From Antarcticimicrobium sp033791545 (GTDB lineage: Bacteria; Pseudomonadota; Alphaproteobacteria; Rhodobacterales; Rhodobacteraceae), in the NCBI GenBank assembly GCA_033791545.1, contig JASJGL010000153.1, positions 1 through 43,364 on the forward strand: 43,364 nt of DNA, given 5' to 3'. Below the pieces are notes generated by a model. The model saw only the letters and a program-made list of their open reading frames with translations. It was not told the origin of the DNA and searched no databases. Positions 8,706 through 16,463 of this stretch are shown here, piece by piece. The first letter of the stretch is position 1. Each line of letters starts with the position of its first letter. Made by a program: the position numbers and the translations under genes.

Positions 8706-8759
8706 CGGTAGACCATAATCTGACCCATGCGCCCTCGTTCAACCGGGGGCTTTTTTTTT
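8690..8759 (+). promoter_or_regulatory. Transcription attenuator upstream of ilvIH
   Basis: Two mutually interfering structures. An antiterminator stem pairs GCGCATGGG (8690-8698, end of the leader ORF) with CCCATGCGC (8724-8732). The terminator stem uses 8731-8737 and 8744-8750 and shares bases 8731-8732 with the first. A ribosome stalled on the Leu/Val/Ile codons (8667-8687) would leave 8690-8698 free to form the antiterminator. A ribosome reaching the stop at 8703 would cover it and let the terminator form. The mechanism is inferred from the layout. Confidence 0.78.
8731..8759 (+). terminator. Intrinsic terminator of the ilv attenuator
   Basis: GCCCTCG (8731-8737) pairs with CGGGGGC (8744-8750) including one GU, loop TTCAAC, followed directly by nine T (8751-8759). 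It lies between the leader peptide and ilvI. Confidence 0.88.
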
Positions 8760-8818
8760 GCGCTGATGAAATTTATATGCTGGCGAATGCAAGCGATGTC
8801 GTGGATGGAGCAAAGCAG

Positions 8819-10570
8819 ATGACACGTGAGATGAGCGGAGCGAGGATGGTCATTCAGGCCCTGAGGGATCAGGGCGTGGATACGGTATTCGGATATCCCG
8901 GCGGTGCCGTCCTGCCGATTTATGACGAAATCTTCCAGCAAAACGACATCCGCCATATTCTGGTGCGTCACGAACAGGGCGCGGTCCATGCAGCCGAAGG
9001 CTATGCCCGCTCGACCGGCAAACCCGGTGTGGTGCTGGTGACCTCTGGCCCCGGCGCGACCAACGCGGTGACCGGGCTGACCGACGCGCTGATGGATTCG
9101 ATCCCGATCGTCGTGCTGACCGGACAGGTGCCCACCTTCATGATCGGCTCGGACGCGTTTCAGGAGGCCGATACCGTCGGCATCACCCGCCCCTGCACCA
9201 AGCACAACTGGCTGGTCAAGGACACCAACAAGCTGTCGGCCGTGATTCACGAGGCGTTCCATGTTGCCACCAGTGGCCGCCCCGGTCCGGTGCTGATCGA
9301 CATTCCCAAGGACGTGCAGTTCGCTGGCGGCATCTATAGCGGGCCGAAAGCCATGACCTCGCACTATCAGCCCCGGGTCAAGGGCGATCTGGAAGAGATC
9401 ACCGAACTGGTGGCCGCGATCGAAAAGGCCAAGAAGCCGGTGTTCTATACCGGCGGCGGCGTGATCAACTCCGGCCCTGCGGCAAGCCAGCTGTTGCGCG
9501 AACTGGTGGACGCCACCGGCTTTCCCATCACCTCGACCCTGATGGGGTTGGGGGCCTATCCTGCCTCGGGCAAGAACTGGCTGGGCATGTTGGGGATGCA
9601 TGGGCTGTACGAGGCCAACATGGCCATGCATGGCTGTGATCTGATGATCGCCATCGGGGCCCGGTTTGATGACCGGATCACCGGTCGGCTTGACGCCTTC
9701 AGCCCGAAATCAATCAAGGCCCATATCGATATCGACCCCTCGTCGATCAACAAGGTGATCAAGACCGATATCCCGATCGTCGGCGACGTGGGCCATGTGT
9801 TGGAAGATATCCTGAAGGTCTGGAAAGCGCGCGGCCGCAAGACCGAAGCGCCGGCTGTTGCGAAATGGCAGGCCCAGATTAGCGACTGGCGCAAGGTCAA
9901 CTGCCTTGCCTTCACGGAAAGCAAGAAAACGATCAAACCGCAATACGCGCTGCAACGGCTGGAAGAGCTGACCAAGGGGCACGACCGCTATATCACGACC
10001 GAGGTTGGCCAACACCAGATGTGGGCGGCGCAGTTCCTGAACTTTGAAGAACCCAACCGCTGGATGACCTCTGGCGGGCTCGGAACCATGGGCTATGGGT
10101 TCCCGTCCTCGATCGGCGTTCAAAAGGCGCATCCCGAGGCGCTGGTGATCAATGTCGCGGGCGAGGCGTCGTGGCTGATGAACATGCAGGAAATGGGCAC
10201 CGCGGTGCAGTACCGCCTGCCGGTCAAACAGTTCATCCTGAACAACGAACGCCTTGGCATGGTGCGTCAGTGGCAAGAGCTGCTGCATGGCGAACGCTAT
10301 TCGCAAAGCTGGTCCGAGGCGCTGCCCGATTTCGTCAAACTGGCCGAAGCCTTTGGTGCCAAGGGGATCAGATGCTCGGACCCGGCCGATCTGGATGACG
10401 CGATCATGGAAATGATCGCCTATGACGGGCCGGTGATCTTTGATTGTCTGGTGGAAAAGCATGAAAACTGCTTCCCGATGATCCCGTCGGGCAAGGCGCA
10501 CAATGAAATGCTTCTGGGCATGGCCAAGACGCAGGGTGTGATCGATTCCAAAGGATCGGTGCTGGTTTAA
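8819..10570 (+). CDS. ilvI: Acetolactate synthase, large (catalytic) subunit
   Basis: 583-residue thiamine-diphosphate enzyme. It condenses two pyruvates to acetolactate, or pyruvate with 2-oxobutyrate to acetohydroxybutyrate, the first common step of Val, Leu and Ile synthesis. Visible: GYPGGAVLPIYDEI, the catalytic Glu52 in RHEQGA, the middle FAD/anchoring domain with GARFDDRITG, and the C-terminal cofactor region ending in FILNNERLGMVRQWQ. The Mg-binding motif reads GEAS (Gly448-Glu449) rather than the usual GD. I start at 8819, where GGAG (8807-8810) gives good spacing; an in-frame ATG at 8777 would add 14 residues of poor family fit. Expression is under the attenuator upstream. Confidence 0.95.
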   Translation: MTREMSGARMVIQALRDQGVDTVFGYPGGAVLPIYDEIFQQNDIRHILVRHEQGAVHAAEGYARSTGKPGVVLVTSGPGATNAVTGLTDALMDSIPIVVLTGQVPTFMIGSDAFQEADTVGITRPCTKHNWLVKDTNKLSAVIHEAFHVATSGRPGPVLIDIPKDVQFAGGIYSGPKAMTSHYQPRVKGDLEEITELVAAIEKAKKPVFYTGGGVINSGPAASQLLRELVDATGFPITSTLMGLGAYPASGKNWLGMLGMHGLYEANMAMHGCDLMIAIGARFDDRITGRLDAFSPKSIKAHIDIDPSSINKVIKTDIPIVGDVGHVLEDILKVWKARGRKTEAPAVAKWQAQISDWRKVNCLAFTESKKTIKPQYALQRLEELTKGHDRYITTEVGQHQMWAAQFLNFEEPNRWMTSGGLGTMGYGFPSSIGVQKAHPEALVINVAGEASWLMNMQEMGTAVQYRLPVKQFILNNERLGMVRQWQELLHGERYSQSWSEALPDFVKLAEAFGAKGIRCSDPADLDDAIMEMIAYDGPVIFDCLVEKHENCFPMIPSGKAHNEMLLGMAKTQGVIDSKGSVLV

Positions 10571-10644
10571 CCGCAACATATCAAAGGGTTTCGCCGGGAA
10601 GCACCGCGCTTGCCCAAATGCGAAAACGGACAGAAAGGGACCAC

Positions 10645-11205
10645 ATGTCTGCCCTACATATCAAGAAAGGCGCGACCAAGCATTCCGCCTATAACCTGCG
10701 CCCCACCTTTTCCGACGTGCAGGAAAAACATACGCTCGCCGTTCTGGTCGAGAACGAACCGGGCGTTCTGGCCCGTGTCATCGGGTTGTTCGCCGGGCGC
10801 GGCTATAACATCGAAAGCCTGACCGTGGCCGAGGTTGACCATACCGGCCACCTCAGCCGCATCACCATCGTCACCACCGGCACCCCGCAGGTGATCGAAC
10901 AGATCAAGGCCCAACTTGGCCGCATCGTGCCGGTCCACGAGGTCTATGACCTGACGGTCGATGGCCCCTCGGTCGAGCGCGAACTGGCCATGTTCAAGGT
11001 GGTGGCCGATGGCGAAAAGCGGGTCGAAGCGCTGCGCCTCGCCGACATCTTCCGCGCCAGCGTGGTCGACAGCACGCTTGGAAGTTTCGTGTTCGAAATC
11101 ACCGGCGCCCCGGAAAAGATCGACGCCTTCGCAGATCTGATGCGCCCGCTGGGTCTGGCCGAGGTTGCGCGCACCGGCGTTGCCGCCCTGCTCCGGGGCG
11201 AGTAA
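10645..11205 (+). CDS. ilvH: Acetolactate synthase, small (regulatory) subunit
   Basis: 186-residue regulatory subunit that stimulates IlvI and confers feedback inhibition by valine. An ACT domain lies near 25-100 (HTLAVLVENEPGVLARVIGLF, GRGYNIESLTV), followed by the C-terminal ALS_ss domain (DIFRASVVDSTLGSFVFEITG). Start chosen at 10645 behind AAGGGA; an in-frame upstream ATG at 10618 has no ribosome site. It follows ilvI after 74 bases and probably shares its transcript. Confidence 0.95.
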   Translation: MSALHIKKGATKHSAYNLRPTFSDVQEKHTLAVLVENEPGVLARVIGLFAGRGYNIESLTVAEVDHTGHLSRITIVTTGTPQVIEQIKAQLGRIVPVHEVYDLTVDGPSVERELAMFKVVADGEKRVEALRLADIFRASVVDSTLGSFVFEITGAPEKIDAFADLMRPLGLAEVARTGVAALLRGE

Positions 11206-11208
11206 CGC

Positions 11209-11433
11209 TCAGCCGCAGCCCTTGCCGAACGGCCCGATCCGGCGCTTGCCCTGCGCCGGATCAAGGGACGTGATCTTGCGCCCTGCGGGGGGCTCCGAAT
11301 GGTTGGAGCCCGCCGAGGTCTTGCCCGACCCGGCATACCCCCCCTTGCCCACGATCCGGGGCGCAGAGGTGCCCTGCATGTCGCATCCGGCGCTGATCGT
11401 GAACTGTATTCGGTCGCTGGGGTCCGGCGTCAT
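11209..11433 (-). CDS. Small hypothetical protein
   Basis: A 74-residue ORF that converges on ilvH, with its stop three bases from the ilvH stop. I do not recognise a family. It is rich in Gly, Lys, Ser and Pro, has two Cys, and shows no signal peptide or membrane segment. Third codon positions are strongly GC-biased like those of the neighbouring genes, the main reason to consider it real. No clear ribosome site precedes the ATG. Confidence 0.45.
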   Translation of the reverse strand: MTPDPSDRIQFTISAGCDMQGTSAPRIVGKGGYAGSGKTSAGSNHSEPPAGRKITSLDPAQGKRRIGPFGKGCG

Positions 11434-11804
11434 GGGGTGGCTCTGTCCGTATCAGGCAAACCGGCCGGGTGGGACAAACAGGCCGGATCATGGTGCGCCT
11501 CGCACCAGATCACCGCCTTACCGTCCCCCGAAACACACCACCGCACCACAGCAAACACCCCTTTTATCCGTCTTCTGACGTTTCCATGATCTTGCGGTGG
11601 AACTGCCGGCCCGGCGTATAGAAAAAGCTGCGCCGCTATCTTATTTCTTGTGTTCGTTTTGGTGTTTTGTGACGCTGGTTGGCGTCAGATCTAACCGAAC
11701 CAGATACAGTTGCTGATTTTTCGCGCCTATTATGTTACGGTTCCCGTGACCGCAGCGAATTTTGCGCACAATCGCGGTCCTGATTTGAAACAGGCCATTG
11801 TGGA
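11434..11804. other. AT-richer gap upstream of the XRE regulator
   Basis: No convincing gene in these 371 bases. From about 11620 onward the base composition is clearly more AT-rich than the flanks, as expected for a promoter. A hairpin TGACGC/GCGTCA sits at 11670-11687. I see no tRNA or known small RNA. Confidence 0.4.
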
Positions 11805-12602
11805 ATGAATAGACCTTCTCGCTCTCCGCCCGACCTGCGCAGCATGTTTGGCGCCAACCTGAAGGTCCTGTCCCGGGCCTATCCGTCGATATCGGATCTG
11901 TCGCGGCGCCTCGGGATCAACCGGACGCAGCTCAACCGGTATCTCTCGGGCGAAAGCTTTCCGCGCCCGGACGTGTTGGATCGCATCTGTACCTTTTTCG
12001 ACGTCGACGCGCGCATCCTGCTGGAACCGGTCGAAACCCTTGCCCGCCCGACGCAGGTTCTCAACAGCCCATACCTTTCTGATTTCATGGGCGCCGCCGC
12101 CGTGCACGTCCCGGAAGAGAGCTTTCCAAGCGGGTTCTACCGTTTTTCACGGCGCAGTTTCATCGACGAGTCGCAATTTCTTGTTGGCTTGATCCATGTT
12201 CAGCGAAACGACGGGCTGACCTTTGTGCGCGGGTTCGAACCCAAAGAGGCAATGCGCCAGCAGGGGCTGCCCAGTGATGCCCGCACGCGAGAGTATCGCG
12301 GCTATGTCACCCGGCAGGAGGATGGCATCGCACTTGTCATCGCGCGTCACAACGTGATGACCTGTTCCTTCAACTACCTGTCTCGGGTGCCCTCGTTCGA
12401 GAACAATTTCTGGGTTGGCTATTCTTGCCGCGCCATACGCGAAACCGTGACCTCGGCACGGATCACCCGGATGGTGTTCGAATATCTGGCTCAGGATTCT
12501 GCCTCGGTTCTGGCGGCAGCGCGCAGCAGCGGGTTTCACGGTGCCGACAACCTGCTGCCCTTTCACAAACGGCTGTTGCAGATCGACCAGCCCTTCCACT
12601 AG
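11805..12602 (+). CDS. XRE-type helix-turn-helix transcriptional regulator
   Basis: 265-residue regulator. Residues about 12-75 form a Cro/CI-type helix-turn-helix (DLSRRLGINRTQLNRYLSGE is the recognition region). The remaining 190 residues are a domain I cannot place. It contains a possible sensory core (SGFYRFSRRSFID, LIHVQRNDGLTFVRGFEPKE, CSFNYLSRVPS) that could bind a small ligand. Ribosome site weak (GTGGA just before ATG). It stands alone after the AT-rich gap and 109 bases before the Rieske oxygenase gene on the same strand, so it may control that gene. Confidence 0.8.
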   Translation: MNRPSRSPPDLRSMFGANLKVLSRAYPSISDLSRRLGINRTQLNRYLSGESFPRPDVLDRICTFFDVDARILLEPVETLARPTQVLNSPYLSDFMGAAAVHVPEESFPSGFYRFSRRSFIDESQFLVGLIHVQRNDGLTFVRGFEPKEAMRQQGLPSDARTREYRGYVTRQEDGIALVIARHNVMTCSFNYLSRVPSFENNFWVGYSCRAIRETVTSARITRMVFEYLAQDSASVLAAARSSGFHGADNLLPFHKRLLQIDQPFH

Positions 12603-12711
12603 GCGCATTTTCCTGCCGGATTTGTCGTTTTGGGAAAACTCCTGTCGCTGTGGTGGCGGACGCACGCCCGCAATGCGGGTGGGCTGATGTCACCACAAGG
12701 GAGAGACAGCC

Positions 12712-13872
12712 ATGACCGCAACAGGACCCGATCTGTCCGACGTCCGGCGCCCCATCGATCAGGCCCACGGCCTGCCCAACGCCCATTACACCGACGACAC
12801 CCTCTTTTCCGAAGAGAGCACGGCGCTGCTGGCGCGGCAATGGGCCGGACTCGCCGTCGCCGCCGAGGTGCCAGAGCCCGGCGATGCCCGCCCGATCACC
12901 TTCCTTGGCATACCGCTGCTGTTGCTGCGCGACCGCGCGGGGCTGGTGCGGGTGTTTCAGAACGTCTGCCGCCATCGCGGCATGATCCTGATCTCGGAAC
13001 CGCGCCGGGTCGAGGGCGCGATCCGCTGCCCCTATCATTCATGGTGCTACGGCATCGATGGGCGGTTGGTCTCCACCCCGCATGTCGGCGGTCCCGGCCA
13101 GAACAGCCATACGGGCATCGACAAATCCACCCTCGGTCTGCTGGAGATCCGCAGCCATATCTGGCGCGATGTGGTCTGGATCAATATCAGCGGCGACGCC
13201 CCCCCGTTCGAACAGGTGCATGGCGACCTGATGGCCCGCTGGGCCGGTTTTGATCAGCCCCTGTATCACGGCGGAGCAGACAGCATGTTCACGCTAGAGG
13301 TGCAGGCCAACTGGAAGCTGGCGGTGGAAAACTTTTGCGAAAGCTACCACCTGCCCTGGGTTCATCCCGGCCTCAATAGCTATTCCCGGCTTGAGGATCA
13401 CTATCACATCGAGGCACCGGGCCGGTTCTCGGGGCAAGGCACCCGGGTATATCGCCAGTTGATCGACGAGAAGGGCCGCAGATTCCCTGATTTCGCCGGG
13501 TTGTCCGACGATTGGAACACCGCCGCCGAATATGTCTCGGTCTTTCCCAACGTGCTCATGGGGGTGCATCGTGACCACGCCTTTGCCATCGTGCTGCAAC
13601 CGGCGGCACGCGAGCGCACGGTGGAACAAGCGCATGTCTATTACGCCACGCCCGAGACCGACCCGGCCCTGCGCGCGCAGAATACGGCGCTATGGAAAAC
13701 CGTGTTCGAAGAGGACATCTTTGTCGTCGAGGGGATGCAGGCGGGCCGCCGCGCCCCCGGTTTCGACGGTGGCCGATTCTCGCCGGTGATGGACGCGCCG
13801 ACGCATCTGTTCCACGACTGGGTCGCCTCCCGTATCGAGGGCCATCGCGGCACCGCCAGGGCGGCGGAGTGA
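12712..13872 (+). CDS. Rieske non-heme iron oxygenase, alpha subunit
   Basis: 386-residue terminal oxygenase of the ring-hydroxylating/N-demethylating type. The Rieske [2Fe-2S] site is Cys86-x-His88 and Cys106-x-x-His109. The mononuclear iron site has His213 and His218 in NFCESYHLPWVH. The residue bridging the two centres is Glu210 rather than Asp, as described for the carnitine oxygenase CntA. A C-terminal EEDIFVVEGMQAG segment supplies the likely third ligand. These features resemble the GbcA/CntA group acting on quaternary amines, but the substrate is not determinable here. No reductase gene is adjacent; it must borrow one. Clear GGGAGA ribosome site. The stop overlaps the next start by GTGA. 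Confidence 0.88.
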   Translation: MTATGPDLSDVRRPIDQAHGLPNAHYTDDTLFSEESTALLARQWAGLAVAAEVPEPGDARPITFLGIPLLLLRDRAGLVRVFQNVCRHRGMILISEPRRVEGAIRCPYHSWCYGIDGRLVSTPHVGGPGQNSHTGIDKSTLGLLEIRSHIWRDVVWINISGDAPPFEQVHGDLMARWAGFDQPLYHGGADSMFTLEVQANWKLAVENFCESYHLPWVHPGLNSYSRLEDHYHIEAPGRFSGQGTRVYRQLIDEKGRRFPDFAGLSDDWNTAAEYVSVFPNVLMGVHRDHAFAIVLQPAARERTVEQAHVYYATPETDPALRAQNTALWKTVFEEDIFVVEGMQAGRRAPGFDGGRFSPVMDAPTHLFHDWVASRIEGHRGTARAAE

Positions 13873-14084
13873 GCGATCTCGATACCCGTCTTCTGGCCGC
13901 CCATGCGCGGGGCGATCAGTCGGCGCTGGTGTCGCTGTATCTCGAGGCTGCCGACAGCGCCGGACAGGATCAGGTGCACGGATTCTTCCTTACCCAGGCC
14001 TATGTCTATGCGCTGGAGGTGGGACACGCCGAGGCCCCGACGCTACGCGCCCGGCTGGTCGCAGCGGGACGGGAGAGCGCCTGA
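13869..14084 (+). CDS. Small protein translationally coupled to the Rieske oxygenase
   Basis: A 71-residue protein starting with GTG inside the oxygenase stop (GTGA overlap). It is predicted mostly helical, with an Ala-rich pattern reminiscent of a single Sel1/tetratricopeptide helix pair (LLAAHARGDQSALVSLYLEA, then AYVYALEVG). No Cys, signal or membrane segment. I know of no characterised relative. The strict coupling suggests it works with, or helps assemble, the oxygenase; that is inference. A larger reading frame extends upstream inside the oxygenase gene, but the coupled start is far more plausible. Confidence 0.7.
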   Translation: MSDLDTRLLAAHARGDQSALVSLYLEAADSAGQDQVHGFFLTQAYVYALEVGHAEAPTLRARLVAAGRESA

Positions 14085-14121
14085 AGAGCACCCTCCCCAA
14101 AGGCCCCTCAGCCAAGCGCGC

Positions 14122-14925
14122 TCAGGCCGTCTCCGCACAGGGAACCGGCGCCTTCGCAGCCCCGGTCATGCGCGCCTGTCGATAGACATGCCAACTCGCA
14201 TGGCCCAACAGCGGCAACACAACCAGCAGCCCCAGAAAGCCCGGCACCATCGCGACAAAGGTCAGCCCGGCGACGAAAATCCCCCAGGCCAGCATCGGCA
14301 CCGGGTTCTGTTGCACATAGGAAAAGCTGGTGATCATCGCGGTGACGAAATCCACCTCGCGATCCAGCAGCAGCGGCAACGCCAGCACCGTGATCATGTA
14401 CAGCAACAGCGCGAACAGCGCCCCCACCAGCGTGCCGACGCTCAACATCTCGATCCCGTTCCAGCTGAGAAAAACCTCAAACGAGGAGGTGATGTTGGTC
14501 ATCGTCGACAACCCCAGAAACAGGGCAAAGATCATGTGGCCCAGAAAGAACCAAAACAGGAACACCACCACGATGATGGCGCAGATTGACGGCAGTTGCC
14601 GGCGGCTCTGGTGCACGACCACGCCCATGATTTCGCCCAACCGCCACGACTCGCCGTATTCCAGCCGGTGCGACACCTCGTAAAGCCCCACCGCCGCGAA
14701 CGGCCCGATCAGCGGAAAACCGATCGCCGCCAGCACCAGCCAGAACGTCGTTCCGGTGGACCAGGTGATCGCGATCATCGCCCAGCCTGCCAGCACATAG
14801 AACGCTGCAAAGACCAGCCCGCATAGCGGTGCGCGCCGCATATCGCGCCAGCCGCAAGCCAGCGCCTGACGCAGCATTGCTCCCGTCATCGGGCGCAGCG
14901 GCGGTACGCCATGTTGTTTCTCCAT
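14122..14925 (-). CDS. DUF2189 integral membrane protein
   Basis: 267-residue multi-pass membrane protein of the DUF2189 family, function unknown. About six hydrophobic segments are visible (near 34-55, 60-80, 113-140, 160-185, 190-205, 222-250), with the family-like stretch PLIGPFAAVGLYEVSHRLEYGE between the second and third. Start at 14925 follows AAAAGGG directly, with a stronger GGAGG slightly further up. It converges with the oxygenase operon and is 26 bases after the amidase start on the same strand, so the two may be co-transcribed. Confidence 0.82.
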   Translation of the reverse strand: MEKQHGVPPLRPMTGAMLRQALACGWRDMRRAPLCGLVFAAFYVLAGWAMIAITWSTGTTFWLVLAAIGFPLIGPFAAVGLYEVSHRLEYGESWRLGEIMGVVVHQSRRQLPSICAIIVVVFLFWFFLGHMIFALFLGLSTMTNITSSFEVFLSWNGIEMLSVGTLVGALFALLLYMITVLALPLLLDREVDFVTAMITSFSYVQQNPVPMLAWGIFVAGLTFVAMVPGFLGLLVVLPLLGHASWHVYRQARMTGAAKAPVPCAETA

Positions 14926-14951
14926 CCCTTTTGCTTCTCCTCCCTGTTATT

Positions 14952-16361
14952 TCATTGCATCGCCGGTGCCTTTTGTGGCCAACCGGTCGCCTCGTGATAG
15001 GCCGCCCCCAAGGCCAACAGCCGCGCATCACTGCCGCGCGGGCCAATGATCTGCACCCCCATCGGCACCCCCTGCGCGCCGAATCCCGCCGGCGCGCCAA
15101 GACAGGGCAGCCCCAGCAAGCTCACCGGGATCATCACCTCCATCCAGCGGTGATAGGTATCCATCTCCTGCCCCGCGATCGAGGTCGGATAGGGCTGCGC
15201 CACGTCGAACGGCCAGACCTGCGCCGATGGCAGCACCAGCGCGTCATAGTCCTCGAACAAGGCCGCCGCCCGCTTGAACCAGTCCGAGCGCAGGACGCTG
15301 GCGCGGTGCACCTCCATCGCGCTCAATGCCATGCCGCGCTCGGCCTCCCAGCGGGCGCTGTCCTTGAGTTGGGCGCGCTGATCGGGCTGCGCCATCATCG
15401 GGGCCAGCCCGGCCCCCACTTGCCATGAGCGCAAGGTGGTCCAGCTGTCCCAGATCTTTTCCGCCGGAAAGGGTGGTGCCAGCGCCTCGACGTGACACCC
15501 CATCGCCTCAAAGCTGCGCAGCGCGCCCTCGCAACAGGCCATCACCCCCGGCTCCATCGGATAGGCCCCGCCCCAATCTCCCAACCAGCCGATGCGCAGC
15601 CCCTTGGGATCGCAAGGCTCCAGCGGCGCGATGGGATCGTGACGCATCCCATGTGGCTGGCGCGGATCTGGCCCGGCGATTACATCGAGCAAAAGCGCGA
15701 TATCCTGCGGGCTGCGCGCCATCGGACCCAGCGTCGACAGCTGGTGCAGAAAGGTGTCGCCCAAAGGCTCTGACGGCACCAGCCCCCAACTAGGCCGATA
15801 CCCATAGACGTTGTTCCATGCCGCCGGGTTGCGCAGGCTGCCCATCATGTCAGAGCCGTCGGCCAGCGCCAGCATCCCGGTAGCCAGCGCCACCGCCGCC
15901 CCGCCCGAAGAGCCGCCGCAACTCAGCGTCGGATCATAGGGGTTCACGGTGGCGCCATAGACCGGGTTGAAGGTGTGCGAGCCCAAGCCGAATTCCGGCA
16001 CATTGGTCTTGCCGATGAAAATCGCCCCCGCCGCGCGCATCCGCGCCGCGATCAACTCGTCCCGCTTGGGCACGAAATCGGCCAACAAGGGCGAACCCTT
16101 GGTCGTAGGCAGGCCGGCCACATCGGCCAGATCCTTGACCGCGACCGGCAGCCCGTGCAGCGGCCCGCGCCGCGGCCCCGCGTCGGCAGCCCGCGCGGCC
16201 GCCATCAGCGCATCAGCATCCTGCAAGGCGACGATGGCATTGAGCTGCGGGTTGACGTCTGCGATGCGCGCCAGCGTGGCCTGCATCAGCTCGGCAGCAG
16301 AAAGCCGCCCAGAAGAAAGATCGGCCAGAATCGTGCTGGCGCTTTGTCGAGTCAGGGTCAT
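14952..16361 (-). CDS. Amidase-signature family hydrolase
   Basis: 469-residue hydrolase of the amidase signature family (Ser-cisSer-Lys triad). Catalytic Lys in GLPVAVKDLADV (about 72-76), the Gly/Ser-rich signature CGGSSGGAAVALATGM (about 148-163) with the cis-Ser, and the nucleophile region GSDMMGSLRNPAAWNNVYG. The GSDMMGS form replaces the more usual GSDTGGS and is known in a subset of proteobacterial members. It is not GatA in context: gatB and gatC are absent. The substrate cannot be assigned. Upstream of the DUF2189 gene on the same strand. Confidence 0.9.
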   Translation of the reverse strand: MTLTRQSASTILADLSSGRLSAAELMQATLARIADVNPQLNAIVALQDADALMAAARAADAGPRRGPLHGLPVAVKDLADVAGLPTTKGSPLLADFVPKRDELIAARMRAAGAIFIGKTNVPEFGLGSHTFNPVYGATVNPYDPTLSCGGSSGGAAVALATGMLALADGSDMMGSLRNPAAWNNVYGYRPSWGLVPSEPLGDTFLHQLSTLGPMARSPQDIALLLDVIAGPDPRQPHGMRHDPIAPLEPCDPKGLRIGWLGDWGGAYPMEPGVMACCEGALRSFEAMGCHVEALAPPFPAEKIWDSWTTLRSWQVGAGLAPMMAQPDQRAQLKDSARWEAERGMALSAMEVHRASVLRSDWFKRAAALFEDYDALVLPSAQVWPFDVAQPYPTSIAGQEMDTYHRWMEVMIPVSLLGLPCLGAPAGFGAQGVPMGVQIIGPRGSDARLLALGAAYHEATGWPQKAPAMQ

Positions 16362-16463
16362 GAGGTGCCTGTATCTTGGATGGGTTTACACCCAGCCTAG
16401 CCCCTGCTCCTGCGGACGCAAACATAATGTTGCCGCGCATCTTTTCCCGACACCGCCAACGGT

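Noticed and set aside
14952..16361. Amidase-signature gene as GatA of the tRNA amidotransferase
   Set aside because: No gatB or gatC nearby and the GSDMMGS signature belongs to another branch of the family.
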